Assembly: GCA_030613615.1 (NCBI GenBank)
Contig: JAUWLR010000009.1
Span: 1 to 41,462 of the forward strand
Length of the DNA stretch: 41,462 nucleotides
Direction of reading: 5' to 3'
Source: Candidatus Eiseniibacteriota bacterium
Lineage (GTDB): Bacteria > Joyebacterota > Joyebacteria > Joyebacterales > Joyebacteraceae
Made by a program: the position numbers and the translations under genes. Positions 16,235 through 24,225 of this stretch are shown here, in pieces (position 1 is the stretch's first letter; the number at the start of each line of letters is the position of its first letter). The notes beneath the pieces were generated by a model. It saw only the letters and a program-made list of their open reading frames with translations, was not told where the DNA came from and did not search any database.

Positions 16235-17596
16235 TTGAAGCGCGAGATCGAACAGGCAGAGGCGGTTCTTCTGGAAGAGGTCCTCTACGTGCTCTTCCGG
16301 AGGAAGCTCCTGATCATTGTGCTCCTGCTCATTGCGGGCGGCATCTTCACATACGGTGTGCTGACGGACGTGGACTCCTACAAGGCGGAGGCCATCGTCA
16401 TGATCCGCCGCCTTCCGCTTGGCTACCAGATGCCCGCGGAGAGCCGGGCGGTGCTGAAGCGCGGCGAGGTAGTGAACTCCGAGATCGAGATCATCACCAG
16501 TCCGGCGGTCGCGGAGGAAGTCGTCGACAGGCTCGGTCTGGCCGAGGGGAAGAACCGCGCGAGAGTGATCCACAACATCGGTCGGCAGATAAGAGCGGAG
16601 GCCGAGCCCGAGTCGAACATCATCAAGCTCAGCTACTCGCACCCCGACGGCGAGAGGGCGGCGGACGTGGCCAACGCGGCGCTCGACGCCTACCTGAACG
16701 TCCGCGCGAGGGTGGCTCTCGACTACAGCGCCGTCGATTACCTCGACCAGCAAGCGCACCGCATCAAGGCACAGATAGACTCGATCGGTGTGGCCATCGT
16801 GAGGTACGGCGCTGAGGACGGACAGCTCTCCAAGGGATACAAGGGCGAGAAGCACATGGGCCTCATCAGTCAGTTCACGAACAAACGGACAGAACTCGCC
16901 GCCTCGATCTACTCCATGGAAGAGAAGATAGCGATGACCGAGGGGTGGCTGGCATCGGGAGCAGACGTCGCGCACGCTCCCAGTGGCGACATCTACGACA
17001 TGGCGACCGTCCAGCAGGTCAAGTGGAAGCACCTGGATATGAAGTCGCAGCTCGCGTCGGCGCGGGCGAGGTACGCGCCGGACCACCCGGAGGTCAAGCG
17101 CCTCGAGCGCGAACTGACGTCCTCCGCGGAGGCCGTCCGGGTCGAGGTCGAGCAGGCGCTGCTTCGTCAGAAGATGCGGCTCGAGGAGTGGAAGGCGGAG
17201 CGCCGTGCGACCGTCCGGATCCTCGCTGACCTGAAGGCGCAGAACCCGAAGATCTCCGACGAGAACATGCGGATCCGCATGCTCGAGCACGAGCTGTCGA
17301 TCCGTACGGACCTGTACGCGGCCGTTGTGGACAGGCGTGAGCAGTTCAGGATCACCGCCGCCACCGACCCGAGCCTGCTCAACGTCGGCGTCGTGTCGAG
17401 GGCGCCCGTGCCCGTGGAACCGACCAAAGCCGGCATCGACATGAAGTCAGTGTTCGCCTTTTTCACGCTCCTGTTCGGGTTCGCGTTCGTCTTCGCCGTG
17501 GAGCGTATGGACCAGTCGCTGGTCCGGCGCTCGGACATCGAGAGGGAACTGGGGCTCAAGGTACTCGCGATCTTGCGGGAGAGGTCGAAGAGCTAG
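16235..17596 (+). CDS. Wzz/GumC-like chain-length determinant
   Basis: A 453-residue inner-membrane protein from TTG 16235, which has the strong ribosome site AAGGTGAGG; no ATG or GTG fits the N-terminus. Membrane helix 1 is about residues 24-44 and helix 2 about 404-424, enclosing a periplasmic coiled-coil-rich region with LKWKHLDMKSQLASARARYAP-like segments and the ELSIRTDLYAAVVDRREQ stretch seen in the GNVR family. A Pro-rich motif (APVPVEPTKAG) precedes helix 2, as in Wzz/Wzc. The short cytoplasmic tail has no kinase; that part is the separate CpsD-like protein two genes on. It controls polymer length and bridges to the Wza channel. Confidence 0.86.
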   Translation: MKREIEQAEAVLLEEVLYVLFRRKLLIIVLLLIAGGIFTYGVLTDVDSYKAEAIVMIRRLPLGYQMPAESRAVLKRGEVVNSEIEIITSPAVAEEVVDRLGLAEGKNRARVIHNIGRQIRAEAEPESNIIKLSYSHPDGERAADVANAALDAYLNVRARVALDYSAVDYLDQQAHRIKAQIDSIGVAIVRYGAEDGQLSKGYKGEKHMGLISQFTNKRTELAASIYSMEEKIAMTEGWLASGADVAHAPSGDIYDMATVQQVKWKHLDMKSQLASARARYAPDHPEVKRLERELTSSAEAVRVEVEQALLRQKMRLEEWKAERRATVRILADLKAQNPKISDENMRIRMLEHELSIRTDLYAAVVDRREQFRITAATDPSLLNVGVVSRAPVPVEPTKAGIDMKSVFAFFTLLFGFAFVFAVERMDQSLVRRSDIERELGLKVLAILRERSKS

Positions 17597-17605
17597 GAGG
17601 AGCAG

Positions 17606-19366
17606 CTGTACACGCAGTTCTACAACCTGGGCGAGAGGCCGTTTGAACTCACTCCGGATCCGCGCTACCTCTTTCTGAGCTCGCGCCATCGGGAGGCGCT
17701 TGCGCATCTGACCTACGCGGTCGAGGAGAGGCGCGGCTTCGTCCAATTGACCGGCGAGATCGGCACCGGCAAGACGATGATGCTTGACGCTCTCGTGCTC
17801 GGCCTGGACGCGCGGACGAAGGTCGCGCGGCTGTCACACACGACCATTTCTGAGGACGAGCTCCTCAAACTCCTGCTCTCCGAGCTTGGCCTGGAGGATC
17901 ACGGCGGCGGGAAGCTCGAGCGACTCGGGGGGATCCAGAAGTTCCTGGACGAGTGGACCGCGGCCGGCAGGAACTCGGTGCTCGTGGTCGATGAGGCGCA
18001 GAATCTCTCCCTGCCGGTCCTGGAGGAGATAAGGCTTCTGTCGAACTTGCGGTCTCAGGGGCAGTGCAGTCTACAGATAGTCCTTGCGGGACAGCCGGAG
18101 TTCCGGACGAAGCTCGACCAGGAGGATCTGCGGCAGCTCAAGCAGCGGATCGGGATCAGGTACCACCTGACCCCTCTGTCGGCGGGGGAGACGGAGGAGT
18201 ACATCGCTCACCGGCTGAGCGTCGCCGGGGCCACCGGGTCCGCCATCTTCGATAAGGGTGCGGTAGAGGCCATCTTCGCCTACGCGCGCGGCGTGCCGCG
18301 CATGATCAACATCGTTTGTGACCGGGCGCTTGTCGCCGGCTACGGCGCGAACCGCCGTCGCATCGGCAAGGCGCTCATTCTGGAAACGGTCGATGACATC
18401 GAGGGCGCGGGATTCGGAGCGTCTCCGGCTCCGGTTTCCGACGACGCGGTTCCCGTGCGAGCCGTCGACGTGGCGGACGCACCGCCACCGCGGCCGGCGC
18501 CCGGATCGATGTCGGGGGTGCGCGTCGCCCCGGACTCTACGGGTGCCGCTATGTCGGCGTCCGACCCCTCGCGCCCGCGCAATCGAACCTCCTCTCGCGC
18601 GTTTCCCACAGGGGCGCGCGGGGGAGTCACTGCAACGTCAGTGAAGAACAGAGTCGTGCCGGGGTGGGTGTTTCCCTCGTTGCTGGTGGTCGTGGCAGTT
18701 GCGGCGATCGTCTTCTCCGCTGTCAGCACAGGGTGGTGGCGGACGCTGGTGGGTCCGCGGGACGGGGTCCTTCCGGTCGCATTGGTCGCGGACCGGAAGG
18801 AGCCCGACCGGAAGGAGCCCGTGGATGCCGGTGAGAGCGTTGTCGGGGAGGACAGCGACGTCGGCCGGGTGGGTGTGGACCTCTTGGCCCCGACCGACGC
18901 CGTCGAGGCGAGTGTCGGGGAGGTCAGCGCCGGCGACACAGATAGCGTCACCGGGGCCGGCGACGAAGATGTGGGCGACGAGGCGACGACCGAGCCGGAC
19001 GACCCGGGCGAGATCGGTGGGACCGCGAAGGAGGCGGCGACGCGGTACGCCGGGACGCCGGCGCCGTCCGCGACCGAGCCGGACCTCGTGGACTCCGGGC
19101 AGGACCGCCCGGCCACATCCGGACCCGGTGGTCCCTACAGGGCGGTCGTCCTGTCCAGCAGGAACGAGGATCTGGCATCGGCGGACGTACCACGCCTTGC
19201 GGAGCAGGGGTTCTCCGCCGAGGTTGTCCCCGTGGACATCGGTGACGGGGGCCTGTGGTACAGGGTGGTCGTCAGGGGTGGCTACCCGGCGCTCGATTCT
19301 GCGCGAGAGGTCGTCGACGAGCTCAGGCGCTTTGGCTACGACAGCGCGTGGGTTCACAGGGAATAG
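17606..19366 (+). CDS. ExeA/GspA-type AAA ATPase with C-terminal SPOR domain
   Basis: The protein starts at CTG 17606: AGGAGG ends 5 bases before it, an in-frame TAG lies at 17594, and no ATG, GTG or TTG occurs until codon 48, inside the Walker A strand. The opening (FYNLGERPFELTPDPRYLFL) is the conserved ExeA/GspA start. Walker A is GEIGTGKT (K56), Walker B VVDEAQN (D129-E130). A variable linker follows, then one membrane helix (about residues 354-376), an acidic periplasmic region, and a SPOR-like domain at about 508-586, which would bind peptidoglycan. Similar ATPases accompany exosortase/PEP-CTERM exopolysaccharide loci. It probably couples the export complex to the cell wall. Length is 586 residues. 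Confidence 0.82.
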   Translation: MYTQFYNLGERPFELTPDPRYLFLSSRHREALAHLTYAVEERRGFVQLTGEIGTGKTMMLDALVLGLDARTKVARLSHTTISEDELLKLLLSELGLEDHGGGKLERLGGIQKFLDEWTAAGRNSVLVVDEAQNLSLPVLEEIRLLSNLRSQGQCSLQIVLAGQPEFRTKLDQEDLRQLKQRIGIRYHLTPLSAGETEEYIAHRLSVAGATGSAIFDKGAVEAIFAYARGVPRMINIVCDRALVAGYGANRRRIGKALILETVDDIEGAGFGASPAPVSDDAVPVRAVDVADAPPPRPAPGSMSGVRVAPDSTGAAMSASDPSRPRNRTSSRAFPTGARGGVTATSVKNRVVPGWVFPSLLVVVAVAAIVFSAVSTGWWRTLVGPRDGVLPVALVADRKEPDRKEPVDAGESVVGEDSDVGRVGVDLLAPTDAVEASVGEVSAGDTDSVTGAGDEDVGDEATTEPDDPGEIGGTAKEAATRYAGTPAPSATEPDLVDSGQDRPATSGPGGPYRAVVLSSRNEDLASADVPRLAEQGFSAEVVPVDIGDGGLWYRVVVRGGYPALDSAREVVDELRRFGYDSAWVHRE

Positions 19367-19377
19367 TCTCACACGAC

Positions 19378-19396
19378 GCGGGAACGGATGTCCCGC
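19378..19396 (+). repeat. Short intergenic hairpin
   Basis: GCGGGA (19378-19383) and TCCCGC (19391-19396) pair around a 7-base loop in the 49-bp gap between the ATPase and kinase genes. No T-run follows, so mRNA processing or stability is more likely than termination. Confidence 0.4.
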
Positions 19397-19415
19397 GATC
19401 AGGCGAGAGGGTCGT

Positions 19416-20165
19416 ATGAGCAAGATCACGGATGCGATGGACCGGTCGAGAAGAGAGCAGGAGAGACCCGTCGTGGGCGCGGACGCCACCGTGGGTTCCG
19501 TGCCGGTCGTGTTCGGGGCGAGCCGCGTCGGCCTGCCCGCGTCGGACATCGAGGCCTACCAGGCCCTGGGCTCAGAGGTGTTCCTTGCTCTGCCCGACGC
19601 GTCATCCAAGATCGTCATGTTGGCCAGCGCCGAACCAGGCGCCGGTACCACTACGGTGGCGCGCGAGTTCGCGTCGACCCTTGCTCTGAACGGCGAGGTC
19701 AAGACGCTCCTTATCGACGCGAATCTGAGAAAGCCCGCGCTTCACGACGTTTTCGGGATCCAAAGGACGCCGGGCATATCGGACCACGTGCTGGCGGACG
19801 CCGCGCTGGCGGACTGTCTGCGAGATCCCGGCGTTCCCAACCTCACGTTTCTCCCAGCCGGCCGGCCTGCCGTGGCACCGCCGCGGATACTGGCCGACCC
19901 TCGCATCGCCGGGATGTTGAGCGAGCTCCGCGACAGGTTCGATCTCATCGTGATCGACTCCGCACCGCTTGTCCCGTTTGCCGAAGGCGTTCAGCTGTCG
20001 CGGAAGGTCGACGGAGTCGTGCTGGTCATCCGGTCGGCCGCGACGAAGCAGGCTCAGGCACAGCGAGTTCTCGCCCTATTGGACGGTGCCGGCGCCAGAG
20101 TTCTCGGCTCGGTTCTGAACGGGAGAAGGTTCTACATCCCCAGGTTCATCTACGATCGGTTGTAG
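19416..20165 (+). CDS. CpsD/CapB-like BY-kinase with altered P-loop
   Basis: A 249-residue cytoplasmic protein from ATG 19416. It opens with SKITDAMDRS, the usual start of capsule tyrosine kinases of the separate-subunit type. The Walker A loop reads EPGAGTTTVA (E73 to A82), so the invariant lysine is Thr78. Walker A' is LLIDANLRKP with D101 but Asn103 in place of the second Asp. Walker B is FDLIVIDSAP with D181. The C-terminus ends FYIPRFIYDRL with Y240 and Y246, a reduced tyrosine cluster. BY-kinases tune Wzz-controlled chain length through autophosphorylation. Loss of the lysine suggests weak or absent ATP hydrolysis, so it may be a regulatory pseudokinase. Confidence 0.82.
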   Translation: MSKITDAMDRSRREQERPVVGADATVGSVPVVFGASRVGLPASDIEAYQALGSEVFLALPDASSKIVMLASAEPGAGTTTVAREFASTLALNGEVKTLLIDANLRKPALHDVFGIQRTPGISDHVLADAALADCLRDPGVPNLTFLPAGRPAVAPPRILADPRIAGMLSELRDRFDLIVIDSAPLVPFAEGVQLSRKVDGVVLVIRSAATKQAQAQRVLALLDGAGARVLGSVLNGRRFYIPRFIYDRL

Positions 20166-20262
20166 AGGGGCCGGACGTCGCCGCGGGGCCGGCGCTCCTG
20201 ACGTCGTGCGCGGGGCGCGCGTGTGTGCGCGGCACGGGTGATGTCTGGGCAGGAGGGTCGCG

Positions 20263-21813
20263 GTGGGCGGTCTGAGACGAGGCTTCAGGGAAACCTGGGA
20301 CAGGCGTGAGGACCAGATGCGGAGGCAGTGGCCGGTCTGGGTCCTGGCGCTCGCCCTCTATGGCTTCACCGGGCTGCTCCTCCTCACCAGGATCCGGATT
20401 CCCTCTCCTCTGCATCTCGTGGTGTTCATCATGGCCACGGCGGTCCTTGCGGTCACATCCTTGCGGATCGAGTGGGGGCTTCTCGCCCTGGCCATCATCC
20501 TGCCCTTTGCGCGACCCGGCATCACGGTGGGTAACCCCAGGGTGTTCCACATCAGCGGGTTCAACTTCGCTTTGATAGGCGTCGTGTTCGCGTACGTGCT
20601 CAGGTACGTGGCCGACGCGCAGTTTGCCTCGTTCGGCCCGATGGTCCGACGAACGCGGCTCGACGGGAACATCTTCGCGTTCAGCTTCCTGGTACTGGTG
20701 TCGTGCCTGTGGTCCTTCGACCTGAACACGGTTCCCCGCGTTGCCATGATGACCGCGGTCTTCCTGAAGGAGCAGGTACTCTACCTCATCTGGTTCTACA
20801 TGCTGGTCACGCTGCTCCGGAAGCCCAAGGACCTCAGGCAGTTCGCGATATGCTTCGCCGCCGCGGGGCTGATGGCCTCCCTCTACGGAATGACCACGCG
20901 TCTCATGGGAGGCGCCGTCGCGATCACCGCGGGCACTATGGAGCAGAACCTGGAAGAGGGCGCAGGGGGCAGAATGGAGGGCGGCTGGCTGGGGCTGGGG
21001 CATCCGAACATGTTCGCCGCGCTGCTTCTGATGACGGTGCCCATCTGGTTCTTCGCCGTCAGTCACCTTAAGCACGGTATCCGCCGGCTCGTGGCGGAGG
21101 TCGCCGTCATCAACGGCTTCCTCGGGATCCTTTTCACGTACTCGCGAAGCGCCTGGGTCGGCTCCATGCTAGGCGTCGGCCTCGTGGGTCTGGCCGACAG
21201 GAAGTCGCTGAAGCGGATCTTCCTGTTCGGCGCTATCTTCGCCATCGCCGCACAGACGGTGGTCCTCTTCACCATCGACATGAACCTGGTCGAGGTGGTC
21301 GTCAACCGTATCCAGCAGCTCGAGACCTCGACGTTCTCAGCGCGCCCGTACATCTACGCCTCGGCGATCCAGGTCATCAAAGCTCATCCCCTGTTGGGAG
21401 TGGGTCTGGGCGCGTTTGGGGCGCACGCCCCGGCGACGCCCATGGGCTGGGTGCCGGGGCACTCGCACAACGTCTATCTCGCCTATGCCGCGGAGGCGGG
21501 GATCCCTGCCGCGTTCTTCTTCACGATCCTGGTGATCCGCCTGCTGGTGATGTCCGTTCGGAACCTCAGGGCAATGGGACGCGTGCCGGGGTACGGTTTC
21601 ATCGCGCTCGGCTCGTGCGGTGCGCTCCTGGGCCTGGTCGCGCAGACCATGGCCGTGCAGGTCTTCCACCACCGGATCCTCGGGTTCGGTTTCTACGCCC
21701 TGGCGGCCATCGTGGTCGCGCTCGATCGCATGATCAGAGAGGGGCAGTTCGAGGAGCTTGCGAGCGTGGAGCACGGAGCACGCTCGAGGGGCAGCCCCTG
21801 GATCGGATCCTGA
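20263..21813 (+). CDS. Wzy/O-antigen-ligase-family membrane polymerase
   Basis: A 516-residue polytopic protein from GTG 20263, preceded by AGGAGGG. It has about twelve hydrophobic segments. The Wzy_C periplasmic loop carries HPLLGVGLGAFG and PGHSHNVYLAYAAEAGIP with H400 and H402-N403. In this operon, which has Wza, Wzz and kinase partners, the likely role is polymerase: joining undecaprenyl-linked repeat units on the periplasmic side. It is the second member of this superfamily in the window; the first sits in the LPS run and is probably the ligase. Confidence 0.8.
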   Translation: MGGLRRGFRETWDRREDQMRRQWPVWVLALALYGFTGLLLLTRIRIPSPLHLVVFIMATAVLAVTSLRIEWGLLALAIILPFARPGITVGNPRVFHISGFNFALIGVVFAYVLRYVADAQFASFGPMVRRTRLDGNIFAFSFLVLVSCLWSFDLNTVPRVAMMTAVFLKEQVLYLIWFYMLVTLLRKPKDLRQFAICFAAAGLMASLYGMTTRLMGGAVAITAGTMEQNLEEGAGGRMEGGWLGLGHPNMFAALLLMTVPIWFFAVSHLKHGIRRLVAEVAVINGFLGILFTYSRSAWVGSMLGVGLVGLADRKSLKRIFLFGAIFAIAAQTVVLFTIDMNLVEVVVNRIQQLETSTFSARPYIYASAIQVIKAHPLLGVGLGAFGAHAPATPMGWVPGHSHNVYLAYAAEAGIPAAFFFTILVIRLLVMSVRNLRAMGRVPGYGFIALGSCGALLGLVAQTMAVQVFHHRILGFGFYALAAIVVALDRMIREGQFEELASVEHGARSRGSPWIGS

Positions 21814-21820
21814 CGGGAGT

Positions 21821-22981
21821 ATGTCATTGCGTCATCTGCCGGATACGATAGCGTTCTTCACGGACGCCAGGGCGTGGGGAGGCGCCGAGGTCTACCTGAC
21901 GCAGCTTCTGACCAGCGTCCGCGCGGCCGGGGTCCGGCCGCGCGTGTTCTGCGCCGACAGGCGGGATGTGGACGCGTGGGTCGAGGAACTCGAGCGCCTT
22001 GGCTACCCGGTAGAGCGGTATCGTCCTACCAAGGAGTTCAATCCCTTGGGGTACTTCATCGCCCGCAGGCTCCTCAGGGGCTTCGAGCTGATCCACATCA
22101 ACAAGACCCATCCCCGGAACTGTCTGCCCGCGGTCGTGGCGGCGCGGCTCAGCGGCGCGAAAGTAGTGGTGGCGACGGAGCATCTGGCTCTCTCGCCTGA
22201 GTCGCACTTCCCGATGGGTCGGCAGATCATCACGTTTCTCGTCCGGTGCACCAACATGCTGCTGGACAGAACGATCGCGGTCTCCGAGCTGAGCCGCGAC
22301 ATGCTGATCTCCAACTACCGCGTGCCGTCCGAAAGAATCGTCGCCATACGGAACGGCATGGACGTCGAGAGATTCGATGCTGAGGTCGATGCGGTCGCCG
22401 TCCGTGCCGAGCTCGGGCTTTCGCCCGACGACAGGGTGGCGATCCTCATAGGACGCTTTGCGGCGCGCAAGGGCCACAACTACGCAATGAGAGCCATGGG
22501 GCTGGCAGCCGCTCGCGTGCCCGATCTCAGAATGATCTTCGCCGGGGACGGTGAGCTGGAGGGCGAACTCCGAGCGGAGGCCGCGGAGCTGGGGATTGCC
22601 GACCGCGTGCTCTTCGTCGGTTTCCGCCGCGATATACCACGGCTTCTGGCCGCCTCGGACGTGCTGTTGCTCCCATCGGAGGACGAGTGCCTGCCGCTCG
22701 TCATCCTCGAGGCGATGTCATCGCGGCGTCCGGTCATAGCCACGGACGTCGGCGGGATAAGCGAGGCCGTCGATGACGGGAGGACCGGCATTCTGGTGAG
22801 CCCGCGGGACGTCGAGGGTCTCGCTGATGCCATGGTCGAGGTACTGGGTGACCGGGAGGGAGCCTGTGCCATGGGTTTCGAGGGCAGGCGGAAGGTGGAG
22901 GCGGAGTTCAGCCTCGAGGCATGCGCGGCCGCGGTGTTCGACGTGTATGAGGAGCTGCTTTCAGAGAAAGGCCGGACGTAG
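21821..22981 (+). CDS. Glycosyltransferase family 4
   Basis: A 386-residue GT-B enzyme from ATG 21821, 7 bp after the polymerase stop. The ribosome site GGGAG lies unusually close to the ATG. The N-terminal domain has the glycine-rich loop in TDARAWGGAEVYLTQL. The donor domain has ILIGRFAARKGHNYA and E-x7-E at E289 and E297, then RRPVIATDVGGISEAV. It presumably extends the exopolysaccharide repeat unit on its lipid carrier at the cytoplasmic face. Substrate is unknown. Confidence 0.83.
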   Translation: MSLRHLPDTIAFFTDARAWGGAEVYLTQLLTSVRAAGVRPRVFCADRRDVDAWVEELERLGYPVERYRPTKEFNPLGYFIARRLLRGFELIHINKTHPRNCLPAVVAARLSGAKVVVATEHLALSPESHFPMGRQIITFLVRCTNMLLDRTIAVSELSRDMLISNYRVPSERIVAIRNGMDVERFDAEVDAVAVRAELGLSPDDRVAILIGRFAARKGHNYAMRAMGLAAARVPDLRMIFAGDGELEGELRAEAAELGIADRVLFVGFRRDIPRLLAASDVLLLPSEDECLPLVILEAMSSRRPVIATDVGGISEAVDDGRTGILVSPRDVEGLADAMVEVLGDREGACAMGFEGRRKVEAEFSLEACAAAVFDVYEELLSEKGRT

Positions 22982-22983
22982 GG

Positions 22984-24225
22984 ATGGAGCGCAGCGTGAA
23001 GATCCTCTGCATCAACCAGTTCTTCTACCCGGACAGCTTCGGCGGGGTGGAGCGCGTGGCCTACGAGACGATGCGCCGGCTCGCGGCGCGAGGACACGAG
23101 GTCCACATGGTCGGCCAGAGAACGCAGCCCGGCACACCGGATGTGGAGGATCTCTTCGGCTTCACGGTGCACCGATATGGACGCGCGGACAGCCGCCGGC
23201 ACTTCGGGGGACGGACGCGCGACGCCCTCCACCGCTCCGGTCGGGTGATGTCACGACTGCTCGACGAGCACGAGTTCGACATTGTGATGCCGCACCACTC
23301 TTTCCCGTACTACGCGTACCTCAGGCTTCCGAGAGCGAAGACCACGCCCGAGCTCATGACGTTCCACGCCTCATTCTGGCAAGAGCTGAAGCTGGAGGGC
23401 GCCGAGCGGTCGATCGGTAAGCCGCTGGAGTCGCTTCTGTTCGGACGGCTCGCGAAGCGCGCCGAAACGTCCTGCCTCAAACGCGCCGACCGCGTTGTCG
23501 TCCTGAGCGATTTTTCCAGGGAGCAGCTGGCGAGCTACTACCCGTTCGCCAGGGAGAAGGTCGTCAGAATCCCGGGCGGCGTCGATCTCGAGAGGTTTCA
23601 TCCCGCTCCGGACCGCGCGGCGGTCAGGGAGTCCCTCGGCCTCCCGAGTGACCGTCCCGTTCTCTTTACGGCGCGCCGGCTCGTGCCGCGGATGGGCGTC
23701 GAGAACCTGCTGAGGGCGCTGGCAGGCGTCCGGTCCTCGTTTCCCGGGGTCCTTCTTGTCATCGCGGGGCGTGGGAGGATGGAGGAAGAACTCAGGCGGG
23801 TCGTGACCGTCGAGGGGCTTGCCGACAACGTGACGTTCGCGGGATTCGTCGAGGACAGCGATCTGGTCAGATACTACCAGGCGGCCGATCTCTTCGTGCT
23901 GCCGTCGCTGGCGTTCGAAGGGTTCGGGATGGTGACGCTGGAGGCGCTCGCGTGCGGCACGCCGGCCGTCGGCACGCCGATCGGTGCTACCCCGGAGATC
24001 CTGAGCAGGCTCGCCCCCCAGCTTCTGCTGGCCGGAACGGAGCCGCACGCGATACGGCGGGGGATCACGGCGATGCTGGAGTGGTTCTCGGACAGCGATG
24101 CCGTCGGGCGCTTGAGGGCGCAATGCAGGACCTACGTCGAGACGCACTATGGATGGGACCACGCCGTCGACGCGCTGGAGGCGACGATGGACGAACTGCT
24201 CACGGACGGGGGCAGGCATGGGTAA
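22984..24225 (+). CDS. Glycosyltransferase family 4
   Basis: A 413-residue GT-B enzyme. It is drawn from ATG 22984; GTG 22996 is an equally good start, since GGAG lies 6 bases before it and it gives the typical VKILCINQFFYP opening. The glycine-rich loop is DSFGGVERVAYE. The donor domain has TARRLVPRMGVENLL and E-x7-E at E312 and E320, then CGTPAVGTPIGATPEIL. It is two bases from the upstream glycosyltransferase and overlaps the heparinase-like gene by 8 bp, so the three are probably translated together. Donor unknown. Confidence 0.83.
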   Translation: MERSVKILCINQFFYPDSFGGVERVAYETMRRLAARGHEVHMVGQRTQPGTPDVEDLFGFTVHRYGRADSRRHFGGRTRDALHRSGRVMSRLLDEHEFDIVMPHHSFPYYAYLRLPRAKTTPELMTFHASFWQELKLEGAERSIGKPLESLLFGRLAKRAETSCLKRADRVVVLSDFSREQLASYYPFAREKVVRIPGGVDLERFHPAPDRAAVRESLGLPSDRPVLFTARRLVPRMGVENLLRALAGVRSSFPGVLLVIAGRGRMEEELRRVVTVEGLADNVTFAGFVEDSDLVRYYQAADLFVLPSLAFEGFGMVTLEALACGTPAVGTPIGATPEILSRLAPQLLLAGTEPHAIRRGITAMLEWFSDSDAVGRLRAQCRTYVETHYGWDHAVDALEATMDELLTDGGRHG

